Translations under genes and position numbers: made by a program | In this document: piece by piece, positions 1-5,496 of the stretch | Position numbering within the stretch: the first letter of the stretch is position 1 | Layout of the letters: every line of letters starts with the position of its first letter | Notes under the pieces: model-generated | Database searches by the model: none | Seen by the model: the letters and a program-made list of their open reading frames with translations, nothing else | Told to the model about the DNA's origin: nothing | DNA from: Lishizhenia sp. | GTDB taxonomy: Bacteria > Bacteroidota > Bacteroidia > Flavobacteriales_D > Crocinitomicaceae | Assembly (NCBI GenBank): GCA_007117055.1 | Contig: SKHH01000065.1 | Location: 1-5,756 of the forward strand | Direction of reading: 5' to 3' | Length of the DNA stretch: 5,756 nt

Positions 1-18
1 TCGGGGGGATACGTTACA

Positions 19-2391
19 TTAATAATTTGATACTAATTTACCGTGCTGCAAACTCTTACCATTTCTTTTTACATAATAGATATAAACTCCTTTTTCATAA
101 CCGCTTGTTTCTATAATGTTCTTTCCTGTTGCAAGTGTTGTACTCATGACCTCTGCTCCTAATATAGTATAAATAGAAATTTCTAAACCTAATTGATTGG
201 GATCATTTACAATAACATTTATTGAATTAGAAAAAGGATTTGGATAAACATTTACTATTTCATTAGATCCCGAACTATCAAATTCAACCAAACTTGTGGT
301 AGAATCAATACTAAGTGATGCATTTTGTGATGTAGAATTATTCATGCATACTCCAGAGATTATGACATTATAATTACTAGATGTATCTGCATAACCCACA
401 ACATTTATTGTAAGTGAATCCGTATTTACCCCAGAAATATTACTGTTATTTTCAAGGTCTATTTGTCCTTTACGCCATTGATAGTTTAAGTTTGAACCTG
501 TTGTTTCAACAATAAATACAGCAGGATTTTCAAATATCACAATTTGATCGGTAGGTTGTGTTAGAATAGTTGGTGCATTATTTACATGAATAGTTACGGA
601 GTTTGACATCGTACATCCCGTTGCAGTATTTGTTTCTGTTAATGAATAAGTAATTGTATCTGTAGGGCTTGCTATGGGGTTTGAAATTGTTGAAGAAGTT
701 AAATCTATAGCAGGTGTCCAAAGGTAAACATTGCCAGATGTAGAGTTACCTCCTATATCTATACTCTGCCCCACACATATTGTAGTGTTATTTATGGTTG
801 TAGCGGGAGGTAATGGGTTAACTATCACAACTATAGAATTTGACTTTGAACATCCTGTTTGTGTATCTATTTCTGTTAACGTGTAGATTGTAGAAACTGA
901 AGGGCTAGCATAAGGGTGAGCACTAGTAGCTGAATTTAGACCAGCTTGAGGAATCCATGAATAAGTGTGTTCGGGAGTTGAAGCAGAGCCTAGCGCTGCA
1001 AGACTTCCATTACAAATAGAAACATCGTTTCCTGTTTCTGCTGCTGGCACTGGATTTACGGTTATTTCAATGTGATTGGACTCTACACTATTACAAGCGT
1101 TTGAGTTTGTAACATAATAATCACCGCTTGTATTTACAGTAAGAGAAGGTGTTGATATGCCCGTTGTGTTGCTCCATGTCCCGCCTATGTTCCCTGATAG
1201 AATTACAAATTCATTTCCACAAAAAGTGGTTGGACCATTTTCAGATATTACAGATGCCGATAATAGATTATCAACAGAAATAACAACTGAATCGGTGCTT
1301 GAACATCCTGTACTCGTAATTGTCTCTGTTAATGTGTAAGTTTTCGTTTCAGATGGCGACGCTACAGGATTTGATGTTGTTTGTGAACTTAATCCAGTTC
1401 CAGGTGTCCAAGCGTAAGTATTACCAACTACAAGGGAAGCTCCGAGTATAACATTACTAGAGTTACAAATAGTTGTATTATCCCCAGCTGTGGCAGAAGG
1501 TACAGGGTTTACGATTACATCTATATGGTTGGACTCTATACTGCACGATGAATTCGAGTTTGTTACATAGTATTCTCCGCTCGAGTAAACAGTTATTTCA
1601 GACGTTGTTTCACCGTTGTTCCAGGTACCATTTATGTTTCCTGAAAGTACAGTGCTATCGCCAGAGCAAAAAGTGGTAGGGTCGTTTGAAAAAATAACTG
1701 ATGGCACTGGCATCGAGGCTATATTAATTATGTTATTGGTAAGAGAAAGTGCACCAGCGGTTGTAAAGGCTCGTCCTGAGAGGTTAGCCCCGTCACTTAA
1801 CGTAACGGCTGCATTACCTAAAATCGTTCCGCCTAAGGTTGAGTTAGCACCTAATGCGACGGCACCAACAACATGCCAATAAACATTACAAAGTGAAGCA
1901 GAATTTAAAAGAATAACATTTGAAGAAGCAGCTGTTGTGAATGTGCTTCCTAATTTTATAATAAAAACGGCGTTCGGATCCCCTTGAGCATCTAAAATGA
2001 TATCTCCCGTTAGCGTTGCAACAGCAGGCTGACAATAAACACCTGGGGTAAGTATCTGACCATTACCCATTCCAGCCACTACAGTTGTCCCACAAGCCAA
2101 ATTTTCAAAATAAGTAGTTACAGTAGTTAAACTATTTGCTGCTTGTTGTGATACAGCATCAATTGTGTGTATTTGTCCAACTAATACCCCTGGAGGAAAT
2201 GCAGTAAATGCACCCTCATTGTTCCCCACATTTCCAATTACATTTGTTGGTCCAACATTAGAAAATGCACCTGAAGAAGAAAATGCAGCAAAACTAGAGG
2301 CATCCCCAAAATCAGGGAATTGTCCAAAACTTAATTTAGGAAAAACCAGAACCACTGCTATAATTGCAGAAAAAAGTATTTTTTTTTTCAT
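19..2391 (-). CDS. Secreted DUF3494 (ice-binding-like) protein with Ig/PKD-like repeats and T9SS sorting domain
   Basis: A 790-residue secreted modular protein, complete with ATG start and TAA stop. Residues 1-23 form a signal peptide (KKK, hydrophobic core, cleavage probably after SFG, leaving Gln24). Residues about 31-224 match the DUF3494 / ice-binding-like beta-helix family (FAAFSSSGAFSN, GNVGNNEGAF, LTPGVYC, FIIKLGSTFTTA, SLCNVYWHVVGAVALG, GRAFTTAGAL). Five Ig/PKD-like modules follow (241-604), then an Ig-like domain (about 606-697, with QWRKG) and a type A sorting domain (about 712-790, with VYPNPF at 715-720 and GVYIYYV). From family knowledge, the C-terminal domain directs export by the type IX system and release or anchoring at the cell surface. 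DUF3494 proteins include true ice-binding proteins, but many members are untested. No clear T-A/G-x-T/N ice-binding motif is visible here, so surface adhesion is an alternative role. It is divergent from the plus-strand genes and appears monocistronic. Confidence 0.9.
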   Translation of the reverse strand: MKKKILFSAIIAVVLVFPKLSFGQFPDFGDASSFAAFSSSGAFSNVGPTNVIGNVGNNEGAFTAFPPGVLVGQIHTIDAVSQQAANSLTTVTTYFENLACGTTVVAGMGNGQILTPGVYCQPAVATLTGDIILDAQGDPNAVFIIKLGSTFTTAASSNVILLNSASLCNVYWHVVGAVALGANSTLGGTILGNAAVTLSDGANLSGRAFTTAGALSLTNNIINIASMPVPSVIFSNDPTTFCSGDSTVLSGNINGTWNNGETTSEITVYSSGEYYVTNSNSSCSIESNHIDVIVNPVPSATAGDNTTICNSSNVILGASLVVGNTYAWTPGTGLSSQTTSNPVASPSETKTYTLTETITSTGCSSTDSVVISVDNLLSASVISENGPTTFCGNEFVILSGNIGGTWSNTTGISTPSLTVNTSGDYYVTNSNACNSVESNHIEITVNPVPAAETGNDVSICNGSLAALGSASTPEHTYSWIPQAGLNSATSAHPYASPSVSTIYTLTEIDTQTGCSKSNSIVVIVNPLPPATTINNTTICVGQSIDIGGNSTSGNVYLWTPAIDLTSSTISNPIASPTDTITYSLTETNTATGCTMSNSVTIHVNNAPTILTQPTDQIVIFENPAVFIVETTGSNLNYQWRKGQIDLENNSNISGVNTDSLTINVVGYADTSSNYNVIISGVCMNNSTSQNASLSIDSTTSLVEFDSSGSNEIVNVYPNPFSNSINVIVNDPNQLGLEISIYTILGAEVMSTTLATGKNIIETSGYEKGVYIYYVKRNGKSLQHGKLVSNY
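580..1671 (-). repeat. Five tandem Ig/PKD-like modules of two types (1-2-1-2-2)
   Basis: These are protein-level repeats inside the DUF3494 protein. Type 1 modules lie at residues 241-296 (nt 1504-1671) and 389-447 (nt 1051-1227). They share FC...LSGNI.GTW, SGEYYVTNSN or SGDYYVTNSN, and ESNHI followed by VNPVP. Type 2 modules lie at residues 297-374 (nt 1270-1503), 448-526 (nt 814-1050) and 527-604 (nt 580-813). They share an early Cys (TIC or SIC), Y.W.P, ASP, TYTLTE or TYSLTE, TGC and a V.V.V tail. The DNA is diverged between copies, although short stretches stay nearly identical (for example around 1190 and 1628). This suggests old duplications of a type 1-type 2 pair plus one extra type 2 copy. 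Such modules usually act as spacers or adhesive stalks. Confidence 0.8.
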
Positions 2392-2425
2392 ATTGATGTT
2401 TTAACAATCGTTAATAATATTTCAT

Positions 2426-2433
2426 CAAAGCTA
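2426..2433 (-). promoter_or_regulatory. Bacteroidota -7 promoter box for the DUF3494 gene
   Basis: On the minus strand the bases read TAGCTTTG, an exact match to the Bacteroidota TAnnTTTG box. It ends 34 nt before the ATG, which would give a short 5' leader of about 30 nt. No TTG (-33 box) is found at the usual 17-23 nt spacing; the nearest lies 27 nt upstream at 2461-2463. The call therefore rests on the -7 box and its position. Confidence 0.5.
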
Positions 2434-2778
2434 GTTTATACTCACAGCTTTATAATTACACAAATCTTGAAATTAGATGTAAGAACATCACATTAACGTA
2501 TTTAAAATAAAGTAATAAAATCAAAAAAAGTGGTATTGGATCAGCCTAACTTTAATGGCATTTTACTTAACTGTTTCTTTGCTAGATTTATTACTCTCAA
2601 CGTATTTTGATAAAGTAAAATGTTTATCCTCAAGTTTACCCTTAGCTTATTATGCTTAATTATTTTGTTGACTTCTTCAACATCACAGGATCGCTGATTA
2701 CTAATTATAAATCTGTTATAGAACAAAAGTATTCCTTTATAAATGTACACTTAGTGCGTATTGCATTACGTTTTTGGG
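2434..2778. other. Intergenic stretch with no supported gene
   Basis: This AT-rich stretch lies between the DUF3494 promoter and the 18-bp dyad upstream of the plus-strand genes. The only open frame of any length (2541-2750, minus, GTG start, 69 codons) is Lys/Asn/Ile-rich, matches no family I recognise and has no convincing start region. A TAnnTTTG match on the minus strand at 2724-2731 (TACTTTTG) lies inside that frame and has no -33 partner. I see no RNA gene, transposon end or strong terminator here. Confidence 0.5.
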
Positions 2779-2796
2779 GTATATAAGCCGATATAC
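2779..2796. promoter_or_regulatory. 18-bp perfect dyad, possible operator
   Basis: GTATAT (2779-2784) and ATATAC (2791-2796) are exact inverted repeats around the 6-bp spacer AAGCCG. The size and symmetry suit a dimeric regulator binding site upstream of the 125-residue protein and doxDA. The arms are made of AT-rich alternating sequence, so chance is possible. No regulator can be assigned. Confidence 0.3.
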
Positions 2797-2861
2797 ATGT
2801 AAAGTAATTAATAGCTGCTTTCATTTGTGAAATAATAACAGTCGACAAGGGGATTATTCAA

Positions 2862-2869
2862 TAAATTTG
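2862..2869 (+). promoter_or_regulatory. Candidate -7 box directly before the GTG start
   Basis: TAAATTTG matches TAnnTTTG exactly but ends only 4 nt before the GTG start at 2874. If used, transcription would begin at about the start codon, giving a leaderless message. There is no TTG at 17-23 nt upstream, so this may be a chance match in AT-rich DNA. Confidence 0.25.
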
Positions 2870-2873
2870 CAAT

Positions 2874-3251
2874 GTGAAGGAATTAATTAAATCTAAAAAG
2901 AAAATCACTCTTCTTCCTATTTTGGGATTAGTTTTGCTGATTCTATTGTCCCCTTGTAAGGTACGTAACTTCATTCAGTTTGAACTTGGTGTTCCACAAA
3001 CAGAGGTTTCTAATAAAAGTAAAACAACCTATAACAATTCAGACTGTGATCATTTAGATACTACTGTAATTGCATTAGCTAAAGAAAAAAATGCAACTCA
3101 ACCACTTCCCTACTCTAACTTTGTTTCAACATTTAATAGTAAAAGATTAGAATTTTCTTCGAAACATTCTAAGGTTGATTTTAATTCTATAGAATCAGCC
3201 ATTCAGGTTCCGCTCTATATTTTATATCTGAATTTCAAAGACTATTTGTAA
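2874..3251 (+). CDS. Small membrane-anchored or exported protein of unknown function
   Basis: A 125-residue protein of unknown function. Residues 1-10 are strongly basic (MKELIKSKKK) and residues 11-27 form one hydrophobic helix, so it is either N-terminally anchored or exported. Cys28 follows LLSP; Pro at -1 is atypical for a lipobox, so a lipoprotein is possible but not shown. The mature part has two striking patches: CKVRNFIQFELGVPQTEV..NKSKTT (about 28-52) and the C-terminal PLYILYLNFKDYL (113-125). A second Cys is at 58. I recall similar short Bacteroidota proteins with these patches, but no function. The GTG start is chosen because the frame has no ATG, an in-frame stop lies at 2862, and the overlapping ATG at 2872 is followed at once by TGA. 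It lies 137 nt upstream of doxDA on the same strand, with a hairpin between. Confidence 0.65.
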   Translation: MKELIKSKKKITLLPILGLVLLILLSPCKVRNFIQFELGVPQTEVSNKSKTTYNNSDCDHLDTTVIALAKEKNATQPLPYSNFVSTFNSKRLEFSSKHSKVDFNSIESAIQVPLYILYLNFKDYL

Positions 3252-3279
3252 TTGAACTGATTACCTAACTAAACCAGGT

Positions 3280-3304
3280 ATTATCAGTACTCCTTTCTGA
3301 TAAT
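3280..3304 (+). terminator. Hairpin between the small protein gene and doxDA
   Basis: ATTATCAG (3280-3287) and CTGATAAT (3297-3304) form a perfect 8-bp stem with a 9-nt loop, 28 nt after the stop codon of the 125-residue protein. No run of T follows on either strand. It may be a weak terminator, an mRNA-stabilising hairpin or a protein-binding dyad; the terminator label is tentative. Confidence 0.35.
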
Positions 3305-3388
3305 TAAATAACATTCAGTAATAAATAGTGGAGCAGGTATTCAAACAATATCTCTGCAACCCTTTTAGTTCAATAAAAAAATAATAAA

Positions 3389-4405
3389 ATGAAGAATATC
3401 AGTTTAAAAAATGATGCTGGGCTTTTAGCACTGGCAATAAGATTAGTTGTAGGTTGGACCTATTTTTCAGCATTTTGGCGAAGAACTATATTAGCCGATA
3501 AGCTTGATCCTGAAACTGCAGGTTACATAGGTGAAAAATTCAATCACTTTTTACCCAATGCACTAGGTATAAAACCAATTATTCAATATTTAGTGGAAAA
3601 TCCAGATATACTTTGGATCAACATGGTAGCTTTTACAATAATAGAGGGTATTGTAGGGTTCTTTATTATGTTTGGTTTTTTAACCCGATTCATGAGCATA
3701 GGTGTTTTTGGTTTAGCCATGGGGATTCTTCTTGGATCCGGATGGATTGGAACAACCTGCCTTGATGAATGGCAAATTGGTGTATTGGGTATCGCTACAG
3801 GTTTTGTTTTATTTCTAACAGGAAGTGGAAAGTATTCGTTAGATCATTATTTTATGAAAAACCAATTCAACTTTACAAAAAAGAGATGGTTTGCTTGGTT
3901 AGGTTCTGGAATCTTACCCATTAAAGAAAATATATTCCCAAAAGTAGTCTTAATAGGCTCCCTTTTTATTTTCGGTATGACCTTAATGACTAATCAAGTT
4001 TTTCACGGCGGTTTGTGGGGTACTCTTCACAACAAATCAGTAAAACCAAAACTTGAAATATCAGAAGGTAAATTTGAAGCTTCTACACTCTCTTTTGATG
4101 TTTTTCGAACCGAAGGTGTTGACGTTTACGGTTCTTGGGTTATAGGGATAGAATTGTATGATAAGCAAAATATTAAAGTGCTTGAATATTCACAAGATGC
4201 ATTGGCTTCTTTACCAAATGAGCATATTTCAAATTATTATATAGCAAAAGTAAAACCAGGGAAGCATAGCTTGATTGTTCCATTAGGTGCAAAAGCAAAA
4301 TTGACATTGCACAATGAGGCTTTGTCTGGATTAGCTAGCGGTCAATATACACTTAAAATGATTGACATAAGTGGTGCTTATTGGGAGTACAAGATTGAAA
4401 AATAA
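3389..4405 (+). CDS. doxDA: DoxD-DoxA fusion, predicted thiosulfate:quinone oxidoreductase
   Basis: A 338-residue membrane protein joining the two subunits of thiosulfate:quinone oxidoreductase. In Acidianus the separate DoxD and DoxA oxidise thiosulfate to tetrathionate and pass electrons to the quinone pool (EC 1.8.5.2). The DoxD part (about 10-160) shows IRLVVGWTYFSAFWRR (17-32), GYIGEKFNHFLPNALGI (45-61) and TTCLDEWQIG (122-131). It has four membrane segments at about 11-29, 74-97, 101-119 and 128-146. A fifth helix (about 184-200) leads into the DoxA part (about 205-338), which begins near HGGLWGTLHNKSVKP and has a beta-rich soluble fold probably outside the cytoplasmic membrane. Such fusions are known in Bacteroidota; the substrate is inferred from the family. 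The ATG at 3389 is preceded by A-rich sequence with no Shine-Dalgarno. TATCTCTG at 3349-3356 is a one-mismatch -7 box. No other sulfur-oxidation gene is in the window. Confidence 0.85.
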   Translation: MKNISLKNDAGLLALAIRLVVGWTYFSAFWRRTILADKLDPETAGYIGEKFNHFLPNALGIKPIIQYLVENPDILWINMVAFTIIEGIVGFFIMFGFLTRFMSIGVFGLAMGILLGSGWIGTTCLDEWQIGVLGIATGFVLFLTGSGKYSLDHYFMKNQFNFTKKRWFAWLGSGILPIKENIFPKVVLIGSLFIFGMTLMTNQVFHGGLWGTLHNKSVKPKLEISEGKFEASTLSFDVFRTEGVDVYGSWVIGIELYDKQNIKVLEYSQDALASLPNEHISNYYIAKVKPGKHSLIVPLGAKAKLTLHNEALSGLASGQYTLKMIDISGAYWEYKIEK

Positions 4406-4417
4406 TAAAACTAAACA

Positions 4418-4468
4418 GAGAAGTCAGCTCGGCACTTTCCTTTATAATTCGGAATGTGTCGAGTTCTC
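4418..4468 (+). terminator. Long imperfect hairpin after doxDA
   Basis: CTCGGCACTTTCC (4428-4440) pairs with GGAATGTGTCGAG (4451-4463) with one G-U pair and one T-T mismatch, around a 10-nt loop. GAGAA (4418-4422) and TTCTC (4464-4468) add five outer pairs past a 5-nt bulge. It starts 12 nt after the doxDA stop, the usual place for a terminator. No T-run follows on the plus strand, whereas the minus-strand reading is followed by a T-rich stretch. Termination is therefore likely but unproven. The rest of the gap to the next gene (4469-4650) shows no gene or clear signal. Confidence 0.5.
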
Positions 4469-4650
4469 CGCTCAAACTATTCTGATATTTTAATTCAGTA
4501 AATCGATTATTATTTCTAGTAATAACCCACAGTTTTATTAGCCTTTATACTAATTGATATAAAGTTTTCAAACTACCGGAAAGTAAGAAACTATTCACAG
4601 GTGATTTCTCGAAATGATTTTTATAAAGCCCTTCATCTCTATTTTTTATT

Positions 4651-4671
4651 TCCGACAATTATATCCGAATT
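4651..4671. promoter_or_regulatory. Possible Rrf2 operator (TCCGA direct repeat)
   Basis: TCCGA occurs at 4651-4655 and 4664-4668, 13 bp apart, just upstream of the -7 box of the rrf2-type gene. AATT at 4657-4660 and 4668-4671 adds loose symmetry around the second copy. The position suits a repressor site for autoregulation, which is common for Rrf2 proteins. Specific binding is an inference. Confidence 0.3.
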
Positions 4672-4683
4672 AAAAAATCTCAT

Positions 4684-4691
4684 TATATTTG
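4684..4691 (+). promoter_or_regulatory. Bacteroidota -7 promoter box of the Rrf2 gene
   Basis: TATATTTG is an exact TAnnTTTG match ending 12 nt before the ATG at 4704, so the leader would be very short. No TTG box is present at 17-23 nt upstream, which would fit a promoter that depends on or is blocked by a regulator. The box overlaps the in-frame TTG at 4689, which argues against that TTG as a start codon. Confidence 0.5.
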
Positions 4692-4703
4692 TATAAAAAA
4701 ATT

Positions 4704-5138
4704 ATGTTCTCTAAAGCATGTGAATACGGTATCAAGGCAATGATTTATATTGCAGATCAATCTCTGAAAGGGAACAGAGTTAAAATTGGGGATATTGCTC
4801 GACATACAGACTCCCCTGAAGCTTTTACCAGTAAAATCCTTAGTGCATTGACAAAACACGATATTCTGGACTCTGTAAAAGGACCTTATGGTGGTTTCAG
4901 TATTAATGTTCAAAAAATGAAAACCTTAGAGGTAAGTAAAATTGTCGCTGCTATTGATGGAGATTCCATTTATAAAGGTTGTGCATTGGGACTTAAAGAA
5001 TGTAATAATGACAAGCCTTGTCCGCTTCACGATAAGTTTTTAAAAGTGAGAAACGATTTAAAAAAAGTACTTGAAAGCACCACAATTTATGATTTAGCTA
5101 TACAATTAAAACACGGAAATACAACTTTGATCGGTTAA
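4704..5138 (+). CDS. Rrf2-family Fe-S type transcriptional regulator
   Basis: A 144-residue DNA-binding regulator of the Rrf2 (NsrR/IscR/RsrR) family. The N-terminus MFSKACEYGIKAMIYIA is the classic family start, which is why ATG 4704 is chosen over the in-frame TTG at 4689. The winged helix-turn-helix spans about 28-67, with the recognition region PEAFTSKILSALTKHDIL (38-55) and the wing KGPYGGF (59-65). Three cysteines at 93, 100 and 106 (C-x6-C-x5-C, followed by PLH) sit where NsrR and IscR bind their iron-sulfur cluster; the first spacing is slightly longer than in the E. coli proteins (x4 or x5). From the family and from the haemoglobin gene downstream, a sensor of nitric oxide or redox stress is likely, but the signal is not shown by sequence. 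It is first in a compact three-gene run, 51 nt before the next ATG, and has its own promoter box and a possible operator. Confidence 0.88.
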   Translation: MFSKACEYGIKAMIYIADQSLKGNRVKIGDIARHTDSPEAFTSKILSALTKHDILDSVKGPYGGFSINVQKMKTLEVSKIVAAIDGDSIYKGCALGLKECNNDKPCPLHDKFLKVRNDLKKVLESTTIYDLAIQLKHGNTTLIG

Positions 5139-5152
5139 AAAAATTTGAATCC

Positions 5153-5176
5153 ATTTCAGACAAAAATATCTGAAAT
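5153..5176. promoter_or_regulatory. 24-bp perfect dyad between the rrf2 gene and the membrane protein gene
   Basis: ATTTCAGA (5153-5160) and TCTGAAAT (5169-5176) are exact inverted repeats around an 8-bp A-rich spacer, 13 nt before the ATG at 5190. As RNA it would form an 8-bp hairpin next to the start codon; as DNA it could be an operator. There is no T-run, so it is not a standard terminator. Its place suggests differential control of the downstream genes relative to the regulator. Confidence 0.4.
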
Positions 5177-5189
5177 AAAAAATATAACT

Positions 5190-5486
5190 ATGGAAACAGT
5201 AAACATTAAAGAGAATTGGTTTGAGAAACAAGCTAAACAATTTGAATCAGGTCGTTTTGCGTGGATGACCATCATGATGACGGCACAAAGTTGTTGGGGT
5301 TCCATTGCGGCAATGTATGCCATAAAATTTGATCATATTGTTTTACTCATTATTACAGCAATTGTGACGATGTCATCGAATGCGGCATTTATTGCTCAAA
5401 GTCCGGCTAAATGGTGTTTAGGTATATTCTACACCAGTGTAATCGTTAATTTAATAATATTTCTTATTGCCTTTTTTGGTGTCTAA
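5190..5486 (+). CDS. Small three-helix membrane protein of unknown function
   Basis: A 98-residue protein with a charged, probably cytoplasmic N-terminus (METVNIKENWFEKQAKQFESGRF) and three predicted membrane helices at about 24-44, 48-68 and 76-96. I do not recognise a named domain. Notable residues are Gln33, Ser34, Cys35 and Trp36 in helix 1 (TAQSCWGS), Asn64 and Gln70 around the end of helix 2 (SSNAAFIAQSPAKWC), and Cys76. Polar and Cys residues inside the membrane segments could bind a cofactor or line a path, but this is speculation. ATG 5190 is preferred; an in-frame TTG at 5145 would add 15 residues encoded by the dyad region and is unlikely. It lies between the Rrf2 regulator and the truncated haemoglobin, ending 10 nt before the latter, so a role in the same NO/redox response is inferred. 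Confidence 0.8.
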   Translation: METVNIKENWFEKQAKQFESGRFAWMTIMMTAQSCWGSIAAMYAIKFDHIVLLIITAIVTMSSNAAFIAQSPAKWCLGIFYTSVIVNLIIFLIAFFGV

Positions 5487-5496
5487 AATAGAATGT

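Noticed and set aside
1157..2404. Several plus-strand open frames of 60-90 codons across the DUF3494 gene
   Set aside because: They lie antisense to a clearly coding 790-codon frame, have odd composition and show no family features.
2541..2750. 69-codon minus-strand open frame in the intergenic region
   Set aside because: GTG start, Lys/Ile/Asn-rich, no recognisable motif; AT-rich DNA with few constraints explains it. A decayed gene fragment cannot be excluded.
2825..2830. TTGTGA, half of a Crp/HcpR-type site
   Set aside because: The matching TCACAA half is absent at the N6 spacing. The short TTTCA/TGAAA symmetry around it (2819-2832) is too weak to call.
4689..4703. TTG start giving a 149-residue Rrf2 protein
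   Set aside because: The TTG lies inside the TATATTTG promoter box, and the family start motif begins exactly at the ATG at 4704.
4683..4913. 76-codon minus-strand open frame
   Set aside because: It is antisense to the start of the well-supported Rrf2 gene.
5145..5189. TTG start giving a 113-residue form of the membrane protein
   Set aside because: The extension would be encoded by the 24-bp dyad region, and the ATG at 5190 gives a natural start.
5493..5495. Alternative ATG for the globin gene
   Set aside because: Its frame stops after 21 codons; the ATG at 5497 opens the haemoglobin frame.
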